Positions 8,118 to 17,313 of a DNA stretch of 64,000 nucleotides are shown here, piece by piece. Where the stretch lies: NCBI RefSeq assembly GCF_029338395.1, contig NZ_CP119810.1, forward strand, positions 62,001 through 126,000. The letters are read 5' to 3'. A program made the translations under genes and the position numbers. This DNA is from Halorussus caseinilyticus (lineage in GTDB: Archaea; Halobacteriota; Halobacteria; Halobacteriales; Haladaptataceae). The notes under the pieces were generated by a model, which was given only the letters and a program-made list of their open reading frames with translations, ran no database searches and was not told where the DNA came from. Position 1 is the stretch's first letter. Each line of letters starts with the position of its first letter.

Positions 8118-9257
8118 ATGAGCCAGATTGGTGCCCCCGGAGACGGTCCGTCCCGACGCGACTTCCTGAAGGCGACTGGCGCTGGCGGTCTGGCCGCCGC
8201 CGCAGGATGCACGGCCCCAAGCGGCCGAGACGAGCGAGCGACCCAACAGCAAGCCATGAACACCCAGACTTCCCTTCCCTCGACGAGTCCCCCGGAAATC
8301 GTGAACGTCAACGAACAGGGCGGTAGCGTCACTCTCAAATCCACGCCCGCCACGCACGCGGTCCACCCCCTCGACACGATGGGCGGGCCGGTCGAACTCC
8401 CGCAGGTGTGGGCGTTCCAAGCCGACGACCGAGACCCGAGCGTCCCCGGTCCCATCCTCCGGACGACGGAGGGCGAGGACATGGAGGTGACGCTGGACAA
8501 CACCGACGGCAAGCGCCCCCACACCCTCCACTTCCACGGCGCGCGCAAGACGTGGGAGAACGACGGCGTGCCGACGACCACCGGCATCACGGTCGAACCC
8601 GGCGAGAAGCACACCTACACCATCCCGGCGAACGTCCCCGGTACCCACCTCTATCACTGCCACTACCAGACCCCGCGCCACATGGAGATGGGGATGTACG
8701 GCATCTTCCGGGTGGACCCGAAGGGCTACGAACCCGCCGACCGGGAGTACTTCATGACCCTGAAAGACTGGGACTCGACGCTCCCGAGGATGATGGCCGG
8801 TGAGGGCGGCAACTACAACCCGCGCCAGCGCAACCCCGACGTGTTCACCATCAACGGCAAGTCCGCGCCCCGCACGCTCCACCCCGAAGACGGGTCGCCC
8901 ATCATCGTCAAACAGGGCGAGACGATTCGGGTCCACATGGTCAACGCTGGCTACATGTCCCACCCGATGCACGTCCACAACCACCGCTTCCAGAAAGTCG
9001 AGAAGGACGGCGGTACCATCCCGAAAGCGGCCCGCCACGAGGAGGACGTGACTAACCTCGCGCCCGCCGAGCGCCACACCCTCGAATTCGAAGCCGACGC
9101 CGACCCCGGAATCTACCTGATGCACTGCCACAAGGTCAACCACGTCATGAACGGTCGGACGTACCCCGGCGGGATGCTGTCGGGCGTCGTCTACGAGTCG
9201 GCGATGGATACCGACATCTTCAAGCAACTCATGAAATATGCCGGATACGAAGGCTAA
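8118..9257 (+). CDS. Tat-exported multicopper oxidase (two-domain type)
   Basis: 379 residues. The Tat signal (PSRRDFLKATGAGGLAAAAG) runs into a lipobox-like AAAGC around Cys31, suggesting a lipid-anchored exoenzyme. Copper-site motifs are plain: HTLHFHG, the GTHLYHCHYQT segment, HPMHVHNHRF and YLMHCHKVNH, matching the four His clusters of cupredoxin-fold multicopper oxidases. Length fits two-domain enzymes rather than three-domain laccases. It would oxidise a reduced substrate (metal, phenol or small organic) using O2 outside the cell. Three bases separate its stop from the halocyanin-like gene, so the two form an operon, and the blue copper protein may be its redox partner. Confidence 0.87.
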   Translation: MSQIGAPGDGPSRRDFLKATGAGGLAAAAGCTAPSGRDERATQQQAMNTQTSLPSTSPPEIVNVNEQGGSVTLKSTPATHAVHPLDTMGGPVELPQVWAFQADDRDPSVPGPILRTTEGEDMEVTLDNTDGKRPHTLHFHGARKTWENDGVPTTTGITVEPGEKHTYTIPANVPGTHLYHCHYQTPRHMEMGMYGIFRVDPKGYEPADREYFMTLKDWDSTLPRMMAGEGGNYNPRQRNPDVFTINGKSAPRTLHPEDGSPIIVKQGETIRVHMVNAGYMSHPMHVHNHRFQKVEKDGGTIPKAARHEEDVTNLAPAERHTLEFEADADPGIYLMHCHKVNHVMNGRTYPGGMLSGVVYESAMDTDIFKQLMKYAGYEG

Positions 9258-9260
9258 ACT

Positions 9261-9866
9261 ATGACGCGACGATGCACGCGACGAGACGTAATGAAAGGTG
9301 CCGCCACGATGACGGCAGCAGCGTCCGGTCTCTCCGGTCCCGCCACCGCGAAGACTGACCTCGCGGCGTGGTTCGAGAACACCACGAACTACGACGGCGT
9401 GGTGGACGAAACCGGCAAGTCCGAAGTGACAATCGAGGTCGGTACGAAGGGTAACACCGGCAACTTCGCGTTCGGCCCGGCGGCGGTCCGGGTGGACCCC
9501 GGCACGAAGGTCGTCTGGGAGTGGACCGGCAAGGGGAGTACGCACAACGTCGTCGCCGAGAACGGCGACTTCGAGAGCGAGTTAGTCAGCGAGGAGGGTC
9601 ACACCTTCGAGTACACGCCCGAGGAAAGCGGCGTCGTCAAGTACGCCTGCACGCCCCACAAGGCGATGGGCATGAAGGGTGCGCTCGTGGTCGGCGACGC
9701 CGAAGTCGGTAGCGCGTCCGGCGGCGAATCCGGGCACGGCGAAGGGGAAATCAAGCTCTCGACAGACGAGTACGCCATCGGTGGCAGTATCCTGCTCGGC
9801 CTGCTCTCGCCGTTCGTGTTCGCGTGGATTCTGTTCAAGCGCGACCCGGACGAGCGCGGGCGATAA
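9261..9866 (+). CDS. Halocyanin-like blue copper protein with C-terminal membrane anchor
   Basis: 201 residues. Tat-type start (CTRRDVMKGAATMTAAASG), then a cupredoxin domain (~residues 45-150) with type-1 copper ligands: His in GSTHNVV, then Cys, His and Met in YACTPHKAMGMKGALVVG. A Gly/Ser/Glu/His linker leads to a transmembrane helix (GGSILLGLLSPFVFAWILF) and a short positive tail. It should be a peripheral electron carrier tethered to the membrane. It is transcribed with the multicopper oxidase 3 bp upstream, implying electron transfer between them (inference). Confidence 0.9.
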   Translation: MTRRCTRRDVMKGAATMTAAASGLSGPATAKTDLAAWFENTTNYDGVVDETGKSEVTIEVGTKGNTGNFAFGPAAVRVDPGTKVVWEWTGKGSTHNVVAENGDFESELVSEEGHTFEYTPEESGVVKYACTPHKAMGMKGALVVGDAEVGSASGGESGHGEGEIKLSTDEYAIGGSILLGLLSPFVFAWILFKRDPDERGR

Positions 9867-10116
9867 TTCGGTTCGGATATTCTGTCGGCGCTCTTCTCGG
9901 TGAAGTCGCCGGTGGAGTCCGCCCGGCGCGTTCGCCCCGGAGCGGAGAAAGAATTACGTTTGTTTCACGTGTCTAAATCACCCCTATAGACATTGTTATG
10001 ATTATGGAAAATGTCCGGGTCGACGACCCCGCACAGACTGGCCTCGTCCTCGAAGTGATACTGACCGGACGCCGCTTCAGGGTCGCCGTAGCGAGTAGCA
10101 CGTCCATGGCCGTCGG

Positions 10117-10440
10117 TCAGAGTTCCGTGAGGAACTCCGTAATCGCCTCTGCTTGGTCGTCCGACCGATACCGGACGTGACCCGACCGAGGGTCGTACTC
10201 CACGATGCCGTAGTCTTGCATCTTCGGGAGGTGGACGTGGTGGAGTTCGTTCTGGTACCCGTCCGTCGATTCCGCCTCCGTTCCGCCCGCCTCGACTCGT
10301 AACCGACCGAGATGCGCACTCAGTACCTCTACCGTCGCCGTATCGCTCTCGACGTGGTGGAAATACTCGATTATCCGCCGCCGCTCCTTGCTCGTAAGCA
10401 GTTGCAAAACGCGGTCGATTCGGTTCGGGTCGTCGTTCAT
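10117..10440 (-). CDS. DUF7344-type winged-helix protein
   Basis: 107 residues from ATG 10440 (a longer frame extends upstream but starts without conservation-like sequence). The layout is RIDRVLQLLTSKERRRIIEYFH, a variable loop, then the block ELHHVHLPKMQDYGIVEYDPRSGHVRY. The [L/N]xHxHLPKL...GIVxYD block is diagnostic of the haloarchaeal DUF7344 winged-helix proteins, which are thought to regulate transcription. A second member lies at 51416-51784. The target is unknown. It is convergent with the halocyanin gene. Confidence 0.75.
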   Translation of the reverse strand: MNDDPNRIDRVLQLLTSKERRRIIEYFHHVESDTATVEVLSAHLGRLRVEAGGTEAESTDGYQNELHHVHLPKMQDYGIVEYDPRSGHVRYRSDDQAEAITEFLTEL

Positions 10441-10918
10441 CGTGTCGTTCCTCGAATCATGTGATGTTCTGCCAATGAATTTGGGCGGGAGACGGATGAG
10501 TCCGCCGTTGTTCCGAAGTCTCACTTTCGGCGCGCCGAGTGAGACCGATTCGTTACATCGAGGAAAGACGGACTGAGCAGTAAGCGAGCGGAAGTCACCC
10601 AGTTATTCACAACGACAGAACCGGTTCTGCGCCGTCGAACCCTGCCACGGTGTGGCAGGGAAACTGGCACACAGTCGGCGAGTGGTTGGGACACTCCTGA
10701 ATGCGTGCCACCTTTAGTTTTGATACCCGGCGGTATGTACTTTGTGTGATTAAGTGAGTGAACTACGTTCTCCAACACGTTACCGCGGACCGTTCCGTCG
10801 GCCACCGGCGACCGACCGCGTTTCGACGCCGGGAGACCGTCGCGGTACGACAATGACTAAAGGAGAGGCCGACCAACTATCCGTATCTCCGGGTTCGCCC
10901 GGTGGTGGTTGGGACACC
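10441..10918. other. Intergenic region upstream of the TrmB-type regulator
   Basis: No gene seen. A perfect hairpin at 10641-10659 (CCTGCCAC-GGT-GTGGCAGG) lies about 260 bp upstream of the TrmB start. TATA-like TTTAGTTTTGATA lies near 10712. The coding frame of the TrmB gene is open back to about 10754, but composition before 10853 looks non-coding. Confidence 0.4.
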
Positions 10919-11719
10919 ATGGTCGATACCGACAATCAAGAACAGGCCGCTGGATTGCTCCAGCAACTCGGCCTGAAAGAGTACGAGGCGAGGTGTTTCG
11001 TCGCCCTGACGCGAAAAGCGACGGCGACTGCTAAAGAGATAAGTGAAATCGCGGACGTTCCTCGGACGCGCGTCTACGACGCGATTCGGGTGCTGGAAGC
11101 GCAGGGACTGGTCGAAATCCAGCACACGAACCCCCGCCAGTACCGGGCAGTTCCCCTCGACGAGGCCACCGAGACCCTCCGTCGGCAGTACGAATCCCGC
11201 GTGGACGAACTTCGAGAGACCTTAGACGACATCGAACCCGCGAACGGGACCGACAGCAAGGTGACACACGAGGTGTGGTCGTTGTCGGGAACCGAGGGCA
11301 TCACGAGTCGGACCCTCCAACTCGTCGAGGACGCCGAGAGCGAAATCGTCCTCGTCGTCAGTTCGGCCTCCGTCGTCACCGACGAGTTGGTCGAGAAACT
11401 CGAAAACGCCAGCGAGAGGGGCATCGACATCCTCATCGGGACGGCGATACCGGAGTTGTGCGACGAACTCCGGAGCACCGTCCCCGACGCGAAGGTGTTC
11501 GTCTCGGAACTCGATTGGCTTCACGCCACCGACGACGACGAGGTTGCCATCGGACGGATGCTGTTAGTGGACCAAAGTACGATTCTCCTGAGTTCGATGG
11601 ACGAGCAGTCCCAGACCGAACGGGCTATTTTCGGCCGCGGGTTCGAGAACGGACTCGTCGTCATCACGCGGCGACTGATGGCGACCGGACTACTCGGCCA
11701 ACAGGACCCGAACAACTAG
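10919..11719 (+). CDS. TrmB-family transcriptional regulator
   Basis: About 266 residues. The N-terminal winged helix is typical of TrmB (LLQQLGLKEYEARCFVALTRKATATAKEISEIADVPRTRVYDAIRVLEAQGLVEIQ), followed by a coiled-coil linker (ETLRRQYESRVDELRETLDDIE) and a C-terminal phospholipase-D-like sensor fold (EIVLVVSSASVVTDELVEKLENASERGIDILIGTA). TrmB proteins usually bind sugars or other small molecules and control transport and metabolic genes. ATG 10919 begins just before the conserved domain. ATG 10853 is an alternative that would add 22 residues. Ligand and targets cannot be read here. Confidence 0.85.
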   Translation: MVDTDNQEQAAGLLQQLGLKEYEARCFVALTRKATATAKEISEIADVPRTRVYDAIRVLEAQGLVEIQHTNPRQYRAVPLDEATETLRRQYESRVDELRETLDDIEPANGTDSKVTHEVWSLSGTEGITSRTLQLVEDAESEIVLVVSSASVVTDELVEKLENASERGIDILIGTAIPELCDELRSTVPDAKVFVSELDWLHATDDDEVAIGRMLLVDQSTILLSSMDEQSQTERAIFGRGFENGLVVITRRLMATGLLGQQDPNN

Positions 11720-11773
11720 CGCCTCGCGGGACGACCACCGGGTGACTTCCGAGGGACCAGCGAACGCTACTAG

Positions 11774-11880
11774 CTACCGATACCCCTCTCGACCTGCCGC
11801 CGCGATGTCCCGGAGTCTGGCGACTCGCTCGTCGGTCGGCGGGTGAGTATCGACTTCGACGGGCAGACCCGCCAGCGGTT
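11774..11880 (-). pseudogene. Relic: C-terminal end of an M48 (HtpX-like) peptidase
   Basis: The last ~35 codons before the stop at 11774 read LPVEVDTHPPTDERVARLRDIAA. The THPPTxxRVxRLR signature is the C-terminus of membrane M48 metallopeptidases (HtpX family). The catalytic HExxH domain and membrane segments are absent: farther upstream the frame turns into Arg/Ser/Pro-rich antisense-like sequence. It therefore looks like the stump of a deleted gene, abutting another stump on the opposite strand. The upstream limit is approximate. Confidence 0.45.
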
Positions 11881-12245
11881 TCGGGAGCCAGCCCGCTGGC
11901 GTCGGCGTCGGTCCCCGACTGCTCGACGACGCCGCGAGTCTGACCAGCGAGGTCGGCCGGAGCGCGTCCACCGTCCTCGCCGCCGCCGGGCGCGGAACCG
12001 CGAGCGCCCTCCGAATCAGCGCGCAGGGACTCGCCGCGACCGCCGCCGCGGTCCCGCGCGCACTCGCCGGTCTCGGTGCCGGAGCGGGCATCTTCTCCAG
12101 TGTCGGAAGCGTCGGCCTGCCGAGTTTCGGCCGCGGCGGGAGCGACGACGACCGACGGAATCGAACCCGAGCGTCCGAGTCCGACCCCGAGGACCCCGCC
12201 CCGCCCTCGGTCGAAGAGGCGTGGCAGGCCATTCGCGACCGGTAA
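11847..12245 (+). pseudogene. Relic: linker region of a DUF4129-type (transglutaminase-like) membrane protein
   Basis: This frame is open from 11847 to a TAA at 12243-12245 with no start codon. It encodes Ala/Gly/Leu-rich sequence (LLDDAASLTSEVGRSASTVL ... ALAGLGAGAGIFSSVGSVGL), an Asp/Arg stretch, then PPSVEEAWQAIRDR. The layout resembles the segment leading into the DUF4129 domain of haloarchaeal transglutaminase-like proteins, which begins with SVxEAW. Here translation stops at exactly that point. It looks truncated at both ends. The identification is from pattern memory and uncertain. Confidence 0.4.
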
Positions 12246-12489
12246 CGAGGTACGTTTCTTTTAGAAATGAAATTCGTCTTCAAGTAATTTTATATACGTC
12301 CAAAAGAAGGTTCGAGGTGGCCGACCGAGCCACCGGACGCGCTCGGCGAGACGGACCACCGGACGCTCAGCCACACGGACCACTGTGGATGGGGGCTTTC
12401 CGGGCGTTCCTCACGGTGGCTCCGACAGGTGTTGTCGTTGTCACGGTTCGTAGCGAGCAGACGGGGACGGTCGAAACCCCGAACCCGAT

Positions 12490-12885
12490 TCAGGGGCGGT
12501 CCGCGCCGAGGACCATCACCTTCACGCGGGCCACGGCGTCGAAGTCCCGCAGTCGGTACACCAACTGGCGGACCTCCTCGGCCGGACCCTCGCAGAAGGC
12601 CGTCTCCATGCACCACTCGCCGCGGTGGACGTGACTGGTCGCGGTGATGACCTCGCCGAACTCGTGTTGGACCGAATGGAGGTCGTGAATCACGTCGTCG
12701 TGTTCGTAGTCGAAGGCGAGGACGGCCATCACCTCGCCCTCCGCGGCTTCGAGTTCGGCGTGGGACTCGACGTACTCGCGCATGGCCTCGCGGATTGCTC
12801 GGGAACGCGAGTCGAGACCCTCGGCCTGCCACGTCTCGTCGAACGCGGCGAGTACCTCGTCGGGAACGTTGAGGCTGGTTCGCAT
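12490..12885 (-). CDS. nikR: NikR-type nickel-responsive regulator
   Basis: 131 residues. An N-terminal ribbon-helix-helix (MRTSLNVPDEVLAAFDETW ... SRSRAIREAMREYV) is followed by an ACT-like metal-binding domain. The canonical nickel ligands are in place: His in VQHEFGEV, the HVH pair in TSHVHRGEWC, and Cys in the same block. NikR represses nickel uptake genes when nickel is bound. No nickel transporter or Ni-enzyme is adjacent, so it must act elsewhere or the locus has been rearranged. The start ATG at 12885 gives the standard NikR length. Confidence 0.87.
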   Translation of the reverse strand: MRTSLNVPDEVLAAFDETWQAEGLDSRSRAIREAMREYVESHAELEAAEGEVMAVLAFDYEHDDVIHDLHSVQHEFGEVITATSHVHRGEWCMETAFCEGPAEEVRQLVYRLRDFDAVARVKVMVLGADRP

Positions 12886-12980
12886 GTTCGTGGGTGGTTC
12901 GCGCGAACGGTTGGGTATTTCGGGTTCGGGACGGCGGCCAGACGCGAACGAGAGAGCTAGTTACGGGGAGCGGAAGCTCG

Positions 12981-13252
12981 AACGACAGAGCTAGCGGCAG
13001 GCGTGAGCCAATCAGACCGCACCGCGCAGCACCGCAACCGCCACACACCCCAACCGACTGCGTTGCCTGCGGTCGCAAGTCAGCGAGACGCGACGCGTCT
13101 CGCAAGCCTCACTCGCTTCGCTCGTTGCGCTACCCGTCCACCGTCGGAAGCGAGTTCCGACGAGCCTGCACTCACGTCCGTCGCGTCGCTCCGGACGACC
13201 TCGCGCGGTGGGCGCGACCCGCTTGCGCGGTCGCGCCCGCACGCGCCGGAGA
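12981..13252 (+). repeat. Dispersed intergenic repeat, copy A
   Basis: This is one of four related copies in the window (others at 31391-31560, 50687-50850 and 61089-61320). Shared landmarks in order: GAGCCAATCAGACCGC, a C/A-rich stretch, CCCCAACCGACTGCG, TTGCCTGCGGTCGC, CACCGTCGGAAGCGAGTTCC and a GC hairpin. In this copy the hairpin is at 13210-13238 (GGGCGCGACC/GGTCGCGCCC). It lies entirely between genes and has no coding potential. It matches the reverse complement of copy D for most of its length. Confidence 0.75.
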
Positions 13253-13349
13253 GCGAACGCGCCCGGTACACGCCCGTACGCGACGAGGCACCGCGCCGGA
13301 GCGAGGGCAACGGAGTCCCCGACGCCGGACGGAAACCCGAAAGCGCGGG

Positions 13350-13490
13350 CTACAGACCGTCTCGTCCGCGAGTGCCGTCGCGCGCCGAGAGCCATCGAAT
13401 AGCGTGCCAGATACCGAACCCGACCACCGCACCGACGAGAATCGCGCCGGGGTCAAGGACGCCGCCGTCTGCGTGAAGTGGGAGGACCAT
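13350..13490 (-). CDS. 46-residue single-span membrane protein
   Basis: ATG at 13490, stop at 13350. The product is MVLPLHADGGVLDPGAILVG, then AVVGFGIWHAIRWL, then a basic tail SARDGTRGRDGL. One clear transmembrane helix is flanked by a short acidic N-terminus and positively charged C-terminus. No family recognised. It is divergent from the 61-residue membrane protein at 13593, with a 100-bp AT-containing gap fitting two promoters. Codon use and third-position GC resemble neighbouring genes. Confidence 0.5.
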   Translation of the reverse strand: MVLPLHADGGVLDPGAILVGAVVGFGIWHAIRWLSARDGTRGRDGL

Positions 13491-13592
13491 GCGGCCACGT
13501 TCGACCCGATTCGTAGTCAATATTTCTCTCCGGGTCGGCCGGGAGGACCACTTTTTTACTCCAGTCGTCGCAATCCGTCCGGCGGTGAAGGT

Positions 13593-13778
13593 ATGGACGA
13601 GGCGGCATTGATACCCACGATGCTGTACGTCCTGCTCACGACGCTGATGGTCGCGTGGGCCGTCCGCTCGTTCGACTGGTTCCACGTCACGGCGGCCAGC
13701 GCCGCCGCCGTCGCGCTCGCACTGCTCTTGGAGGGCGGACTGGCCTACGAGGGCGTCAAGCGAGCGATGGAGTACTGA
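13593..13778 (+). CDS. 61-residue membrane protein with two helices
   Basis: MDEAALIPTM leads into two hydrophobic helices (LYVLLTTLMVAWAVRSFDWF and VTAASAAAVALALLLEGGLA), then EGVKRAMEY. Start at ATG 13593, preceded by a purine-rich GGTGAAGGT. Small two-helix proteins of this kind are widespread in haloarchaea without assigned function. It may be transcribed with the Tat protein at 13952. Confidence 0.55.
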   Translation: MDEAALIPTMLYVLLTTLMVAWAVRSFDWFHVTAASAAAVALALLLEGGLAYEGVKRAMEY

Positions 13779-13951
13779 CCCGAGACCCCACCGACACGTT
13801 TTTTACCGAGAGTTCACGCGCCGACCGCCGAATCAGCAGGTGACGTGAAATACTCGTCCGGCGAACATCAATAATCGGTACCACACGACACGGATGTCGC
13901 GACTGGGCTTCGGGACGGCGCGGCGGGGAGCGTGGTATCGAAGGGGGAGAT

Positions 13952-14671
13952 ATGAGCGACCGAAAACACGGCACAAATCGGCGAAGCGTACTGAAACGAA
14001 TCGCGGGGGTCGGGCTACTGGGCGGCCTGAGCGGAACCGCCGCCGGAGCGCAGGGCCAGCACGTCATCACCCTGCACAGTCCGAAACAGCACCGACTCGC
14101 CTACCAGTTCTCCGTGACCGGGAGCGCGTGGAAGCGAAGTCGTCACTTCGGCGGGCCGAGCGTCGGCCACCATATGGTGACGAGCGACCCCGAGGACTAC
14201 GTAGACGGCGGTAGGGTCCAAGGCATCACGCAGGGCGGCTACGACAGTTACGGTTTCACCGGCCGGATTACCTCGTTCGACATCGCCGACCAAGGTCCGG
14301 GCGCAGGTGGGTGTGAACACGCCGAAGTCTGGATAGACGCCCAACCGTGGGACGCCTGCCGTCTCATCGGCGGCGGCGGTGGCGGTGGCGGTGGCGGCGG
14401 TGGCGGCGGTGGCGGCGGTGGCGGCGGACGACACACGATTCGGATAGTCAGCGAGGGCGGCGGGGTCGCGCGCTACCGAATCCGAGTCAGTGGCTCCATC
14501 TGGCAACGGGACAGCGGCGACGAAGCGGGCGGCGGGTCCGCTTCGGGACACGTCGGCCCGGTCCGTGGCGAGGACATCTTCGGGTTCACCGGGCGACTCC
14601 TCGACGTGAGTCTCACGGGTCCCGCGTCGGTGTATCTCGACGGGAGGTGGATAGACCCCAACGACTACTGA
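13952..14671 (+). CDS. Tat-exported protein with two similar domains joined by a 20-glycine linker
   Basis: 239 residues. Tat signal: TNRRSVLKRIAGVGLLGGLS, with likely cleavage after GTAAGA. The mature part has two ~90-residue beta-rich domains with matching landmarks. Domain 1 reads HVITLHSP..LAYQFSVTGSAW..GYDSYGFTGRITSFDI..AEVWIDAQPWD. Domain 2 reads HTIRIVSE..ARYRIRVSGSIW..GEDIFGFTGRLLDVSL..ASVYLDGRWID. Between them is a run of 20 Gly codons (14369-14428, GGC/GGT repeats). It should be a secreted protein with a flexible tether. Function unrecognised; no catalytic residues are evident. Convergent with copA. Confidence 0.8.
   Translation: MSDRKHGTNRRSVLKRIAGVGLLGGLSGTAAGAQGQHVITLHSPKQHRLAYQFSVTGSAWKRSRHFGGPSVGHHMVTSDPEDYVDGGRVQGITQGGYDSYGFTGRITSFDIADQGPGAGGCEHAEVWIDAQPWDACRLIGGGGGGGGGGGGGGGGGGGGRHTIRIVSEGGGVARYRIRVSGSIWQRDSGDEAGGGSASGHVGPVRGEDIFGFTGRLLDVSLTGPASVYLDGRWIDPNDY
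14369..14428 (+). repeat. Glycine-codon microsatellite inside the two-domain Tat protein
   Basis: Sixty bases made only of GGC/GGT codons with one final GGA, encoding 20 consecutive Gly (residues 140-159). Much of it is GGT-GGC-GGC triplet units, suggesting growth by slippage. Length is likely to vary between strains. Confidence 0.9.
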
Positions 14672-14700
14672 GCGTCAAAAGCGAGGGTCCGCCGGTCGCA

Positions 14701-17313
14701 CTACCGCAGGAACCCGAGCAGTTCGTAGTCGTGGTCGGGCGTGTACCGCCGGAACAGCAAACTGTTGGTGAGGACGCTCACGCTGGAGAACGCCATCGCC
14801 CCGGCCGCCAACACGGGTTGGAGCAGACCGAGGCTGGCCAGCGGAATCATCGCGGTGTTGTAGCCCAGCGCCCAGAAGAGGTTCTGCTTGATTTTCGCCA
14901 GCGTCCCCTCCGAGACCCGGATGGCCTTCAGCACGTCCGCCGGGTCGTCGCGCATCAGCGTCACGTCGGCCGCCTCGATAGCTACGTCGGTCCCCGACCC
15001 GATTGCCGCGCCGACGTAGGCCGCGGCCAGCGCGGGCGCGTCGTTCACGCCGTCGCCGACCATCATCGCCTCGCGGCCCTCGCTCTGGATGGACTCCACG
15101 GCGTCGGCCTTGTCCTCGGGCAGGACCTCGGCCCGAACGTTGTCGGGGTCGATGCCGACTTCCTCGGCGACTGCGCGGGCGGTGCGCTCGTTGTCGCCGG
15201 TAATCATCATGACCTCGCGGTCGGTCTGGTGAAGTCCGGAGACGGCCTCTTTCGCGCTCTGTTTCACGGTGTCGGCGTCGGCGACGACGCCCACGAGTTG
15301 ACCGTCCACAGCCACGAGCATCGCCGTCTTGCCCTCGCGTTCGAGGCGCTCCATCGGTTCCTCGGCGCGCGAGGCGTCCACGCCGTTGTCCTCCATCAGC
15401 TTTCGGTTGCCGACCAACACCTCGCCGTGGCTCGTCGTCGCTCGGACGCCGTGGCCGGGGACGTTCTCGAAGCTCTCGGGGTCTTCGACTTCGAGACCGC
15501 GCTCGCGCGCGCCCTCGACGATGGCCTGCGCGAGGGGGTGTTCGCTCCCCTTCTCGGCGCTCGCCGCGGCCGAGAGAACGAAGTTCTCGTCGGGGTCGGT
15601 CTCGGTCGGCGCTTCGACTGCCCCGCCGTCGGTGGCGGGTTCGGCGTCGCTTCCGCCGTCCGCTCGCGGGCCGAGCGCAACCACGTCGGTCAGGCGCATC
15701 TCGCCCTCGGTCAGGGTGCCGGTCTTGTCGAAGACCACGGTGTCAACGTCGCGGACTCGTTCCAGCACGTCGCCGCCCTTGAACAGGACGCCGTTCTGCG
15801 CGCCGATGGAGGTGCCGACCATCGTCGCCGCGGGCGTGGCGAGTCCGAGCGCGCAGGGGCAGGCGATGAGGACCGCGGAGGCGAACACGACGACCGCGAA
15901 CTCGAACACCGAGACGGTGCCGCCCGCGACGGCGGGGCCGCTAGCGACCAGTCCCCACAGCGGGAGCGACTGGACGAACCCGGCCAGCGCCTCGGGGAAG
16001 AGGAACCAGAGCGTCCCCCAAATCAGCGCGTTGGCGATGACCGCGGGCACGAAGTACGCCGAGATGCGGTCGGCGACCTGCTGAATCTCGGGTTGGCGGC
16101 TCTGGGCCTCCTTGACCATCTGGACGATTTGCTGGAGGGCGGTTTCGGACCCGACCTTGGTGGCTTCGACCTTGAGGACGCCGTTCTCGTTGACCGTCGC
16201 GCCAACTACCTCGTCGCCCGCCGACTTTTCGACTGGGACAGACTCGCCCGTGACCATCGACTCGTCCACGGCGCTCTCGCCGTCCCGAACCACGCCGTCG
16301 GTCGGAATCTTCTCGCCGGGGCGGACGACCATCAGGTCGCCGACTGCCACGTCCTCGACGGGAATCTCTTCCTCGTCGCCGTCCCTGACCACGGTGGCGG
16401 TGTCGGCCTCCATCTCCAGCAGTTTCCGGAGTGCTTCGCTGGCTTGGCCTTTCGACCGGGCTTCCAGATAGTTACCCAGCGTGATGAACACGAGGATGAG
16501 CGCGGCGGTGTCGAAGTAGAGACTCCCGGTGAACCCGAACAGGACCGCCACGCTGTAGAAGTACGCGGTCGAGGACCCCAGCGCGATTAGCACGTCCATG
16601 TTCGCGGTCCGGTTCTTGACGAGCGCCTTGTAGGAGTTCTCGTAGAACTCCTTGCCGAGGAAGTACTGGACGGGAGTCGCCAGTCCGAACATGACCCACC
16701 CGAGGGGTAGGCCCAAGAGGGTGTCACCGAGTAACTCGTCGAACAGGAGGTGTTCGAGCATGAAGAAGATGAGCGGGGTCGAGAGGACCGCGCCCAGAAT
16801 CGTCAGGTTACGCTGGCGGCGAATCTCGGCCTGTCGCGCGGCGTCTCGCCGGTCGGCGCTGGACTCGCCTGCGCTCGCGCCCTCGTCCCCCTCGTCTTCG
16901 CGGACGGGGGTGTAGCCCGCGCCCTCGATGGCCTCGTAGAGCGAACCGAGGTCCATGTCGTTGGGGTTGTAGCGCACCACGCCCTCGTCGGTGGCGTAGT
17001 TGACCTTCGCGGAGACGACGCCGGGCAGGGCTTCGAGGGCGTCCTCGTTGGTCTCCGCGCAGTTCGAGCAGGTCATGTCCGAGATGCCGATGGACACCTC
17101 TTCGGAGACGGGTTCGTAGCCCGCGTCCTCGATGGTCCCGTAAATCTCGGCCAGCGTTACCTCACCCGAGTCGTACTCGACGGACCCCTCGTCGGTGGCG
17201 AAGTTGACGTTCGCTTCGATTATTCCATCCAACTCACTCAGGGCGTCTTCGACGGTCCCCGAGCAGTTGGCGCAACTCATGCCTCGAATGTCGAGGTGCG
17301 TAGTTCGCGCCAT
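14701..17313 (-). CDS. copA: Copper-translocating P-type ATPase CopA
   Basis: 870 residues from ATG 17313, which has a strong Shine-Dalgarno (GGAGGAG) just upstream; a longer frame exists but adds unrelated residues. Two N-terminal heavy-metal-associated domains (GMSCANC and DMTCSNC) are followed by a linker and eight transmembrane helices. The transport motif CPC is at residues 485-487 ([12 protein letters not shown]). The phosphorylated Asp is Asp529 in DKTGTLTEG, then the HP motif (SEHPLAQAI) and [13 protein letters not shown]. These features define a P1B-1 Cu(I) exporter at the cell membrane. A CopT-like Lrp-TRASH regulator is encoded 10 kb away (27006-27596), and a copper oxidase/halocyanin pair 5 kb away. 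Confidence 0.95.
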   Translation of the reverse strand: MARTTHLDIRGMSCANCSGTVEDALSELDGIIEANVNFATDEGSVEYDSGEVTLAEIYGTIEDAGYEPVSEEVSIGISDMTCSNCAETNEDALEALPGVVSAKVNYATDEGVVRYNPNDMDLGSLYEAIEGAGYTPVREDEGDEGASAGESSADRRDAARQAEIRRQRNLTILGAVLSTPLIFFMLEHLLFDELLGDTLLGLPLGWVMFGLATPVQYFLGKEFYENSYKALVKNRTANMDVLIALGSSTAYFYSVAVLFGFTGSLYFDTAALILVFITLGNYLEARSKGQASEALRKLLEMEADTATVVRDGDEEEIPVEDVAVGDLMVVRPGEKIPTDGVVRDGESAVDESMVTGESVPVEKSAGDEVVGATVNENGVLKVEATKVGSETALQQIVQMVKEAQSRQPEIQQVADRISAYFVPAVIANALIWGTLWFLFPEALAGFVQSLPLWGLVASGPAVAGGTVSVFEFAVVVFASAVLIACPCALGLATPAATMVGTSIGAQNGVLFKGGDVLERVRDVDTVVFDKTGTLTEGEMRLTDVVALGPRADGGSDAEPATDGGAVEAPTETDPDENFVLSAAASAEKGSEHPLAQAIVEGARERGLEVEDPESFENVPGHGVRATTSHGEVLVGNRKLMEDNGVDASRAEEPMERLEREGKTAMLVAVDGQLVGVVADADTVKQSAKEAVSGLHQTDREVMMITGDNERTARAVAEEVGIDPDNVRAEVLPEDKADAVESIQSEGREAMMVGDGVNDAPALAAAYVGAAIGSGTDVAIEAADVTLMRDDPADVLKAIRVSEGTLAKIKQNLFWALGYNTAMIPLASLGLLQPVLAAGAMAFSSVSVLTNSLLFRRYTPDHDYELLGFLR

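Noticed and set aside
8070-9545. A 491-codon minus frame opposite the multicopper oxidase
   Set aside because: Antisense to two genes with exact copper-site motifs; no independent support.
14347-16590. A 747-codon plus-strand open frame opposite copA
   Set aside because: It overlaps a full-length CopA with all motifs intact; the translated product is dominated by Arg, Gly and Val without domains.
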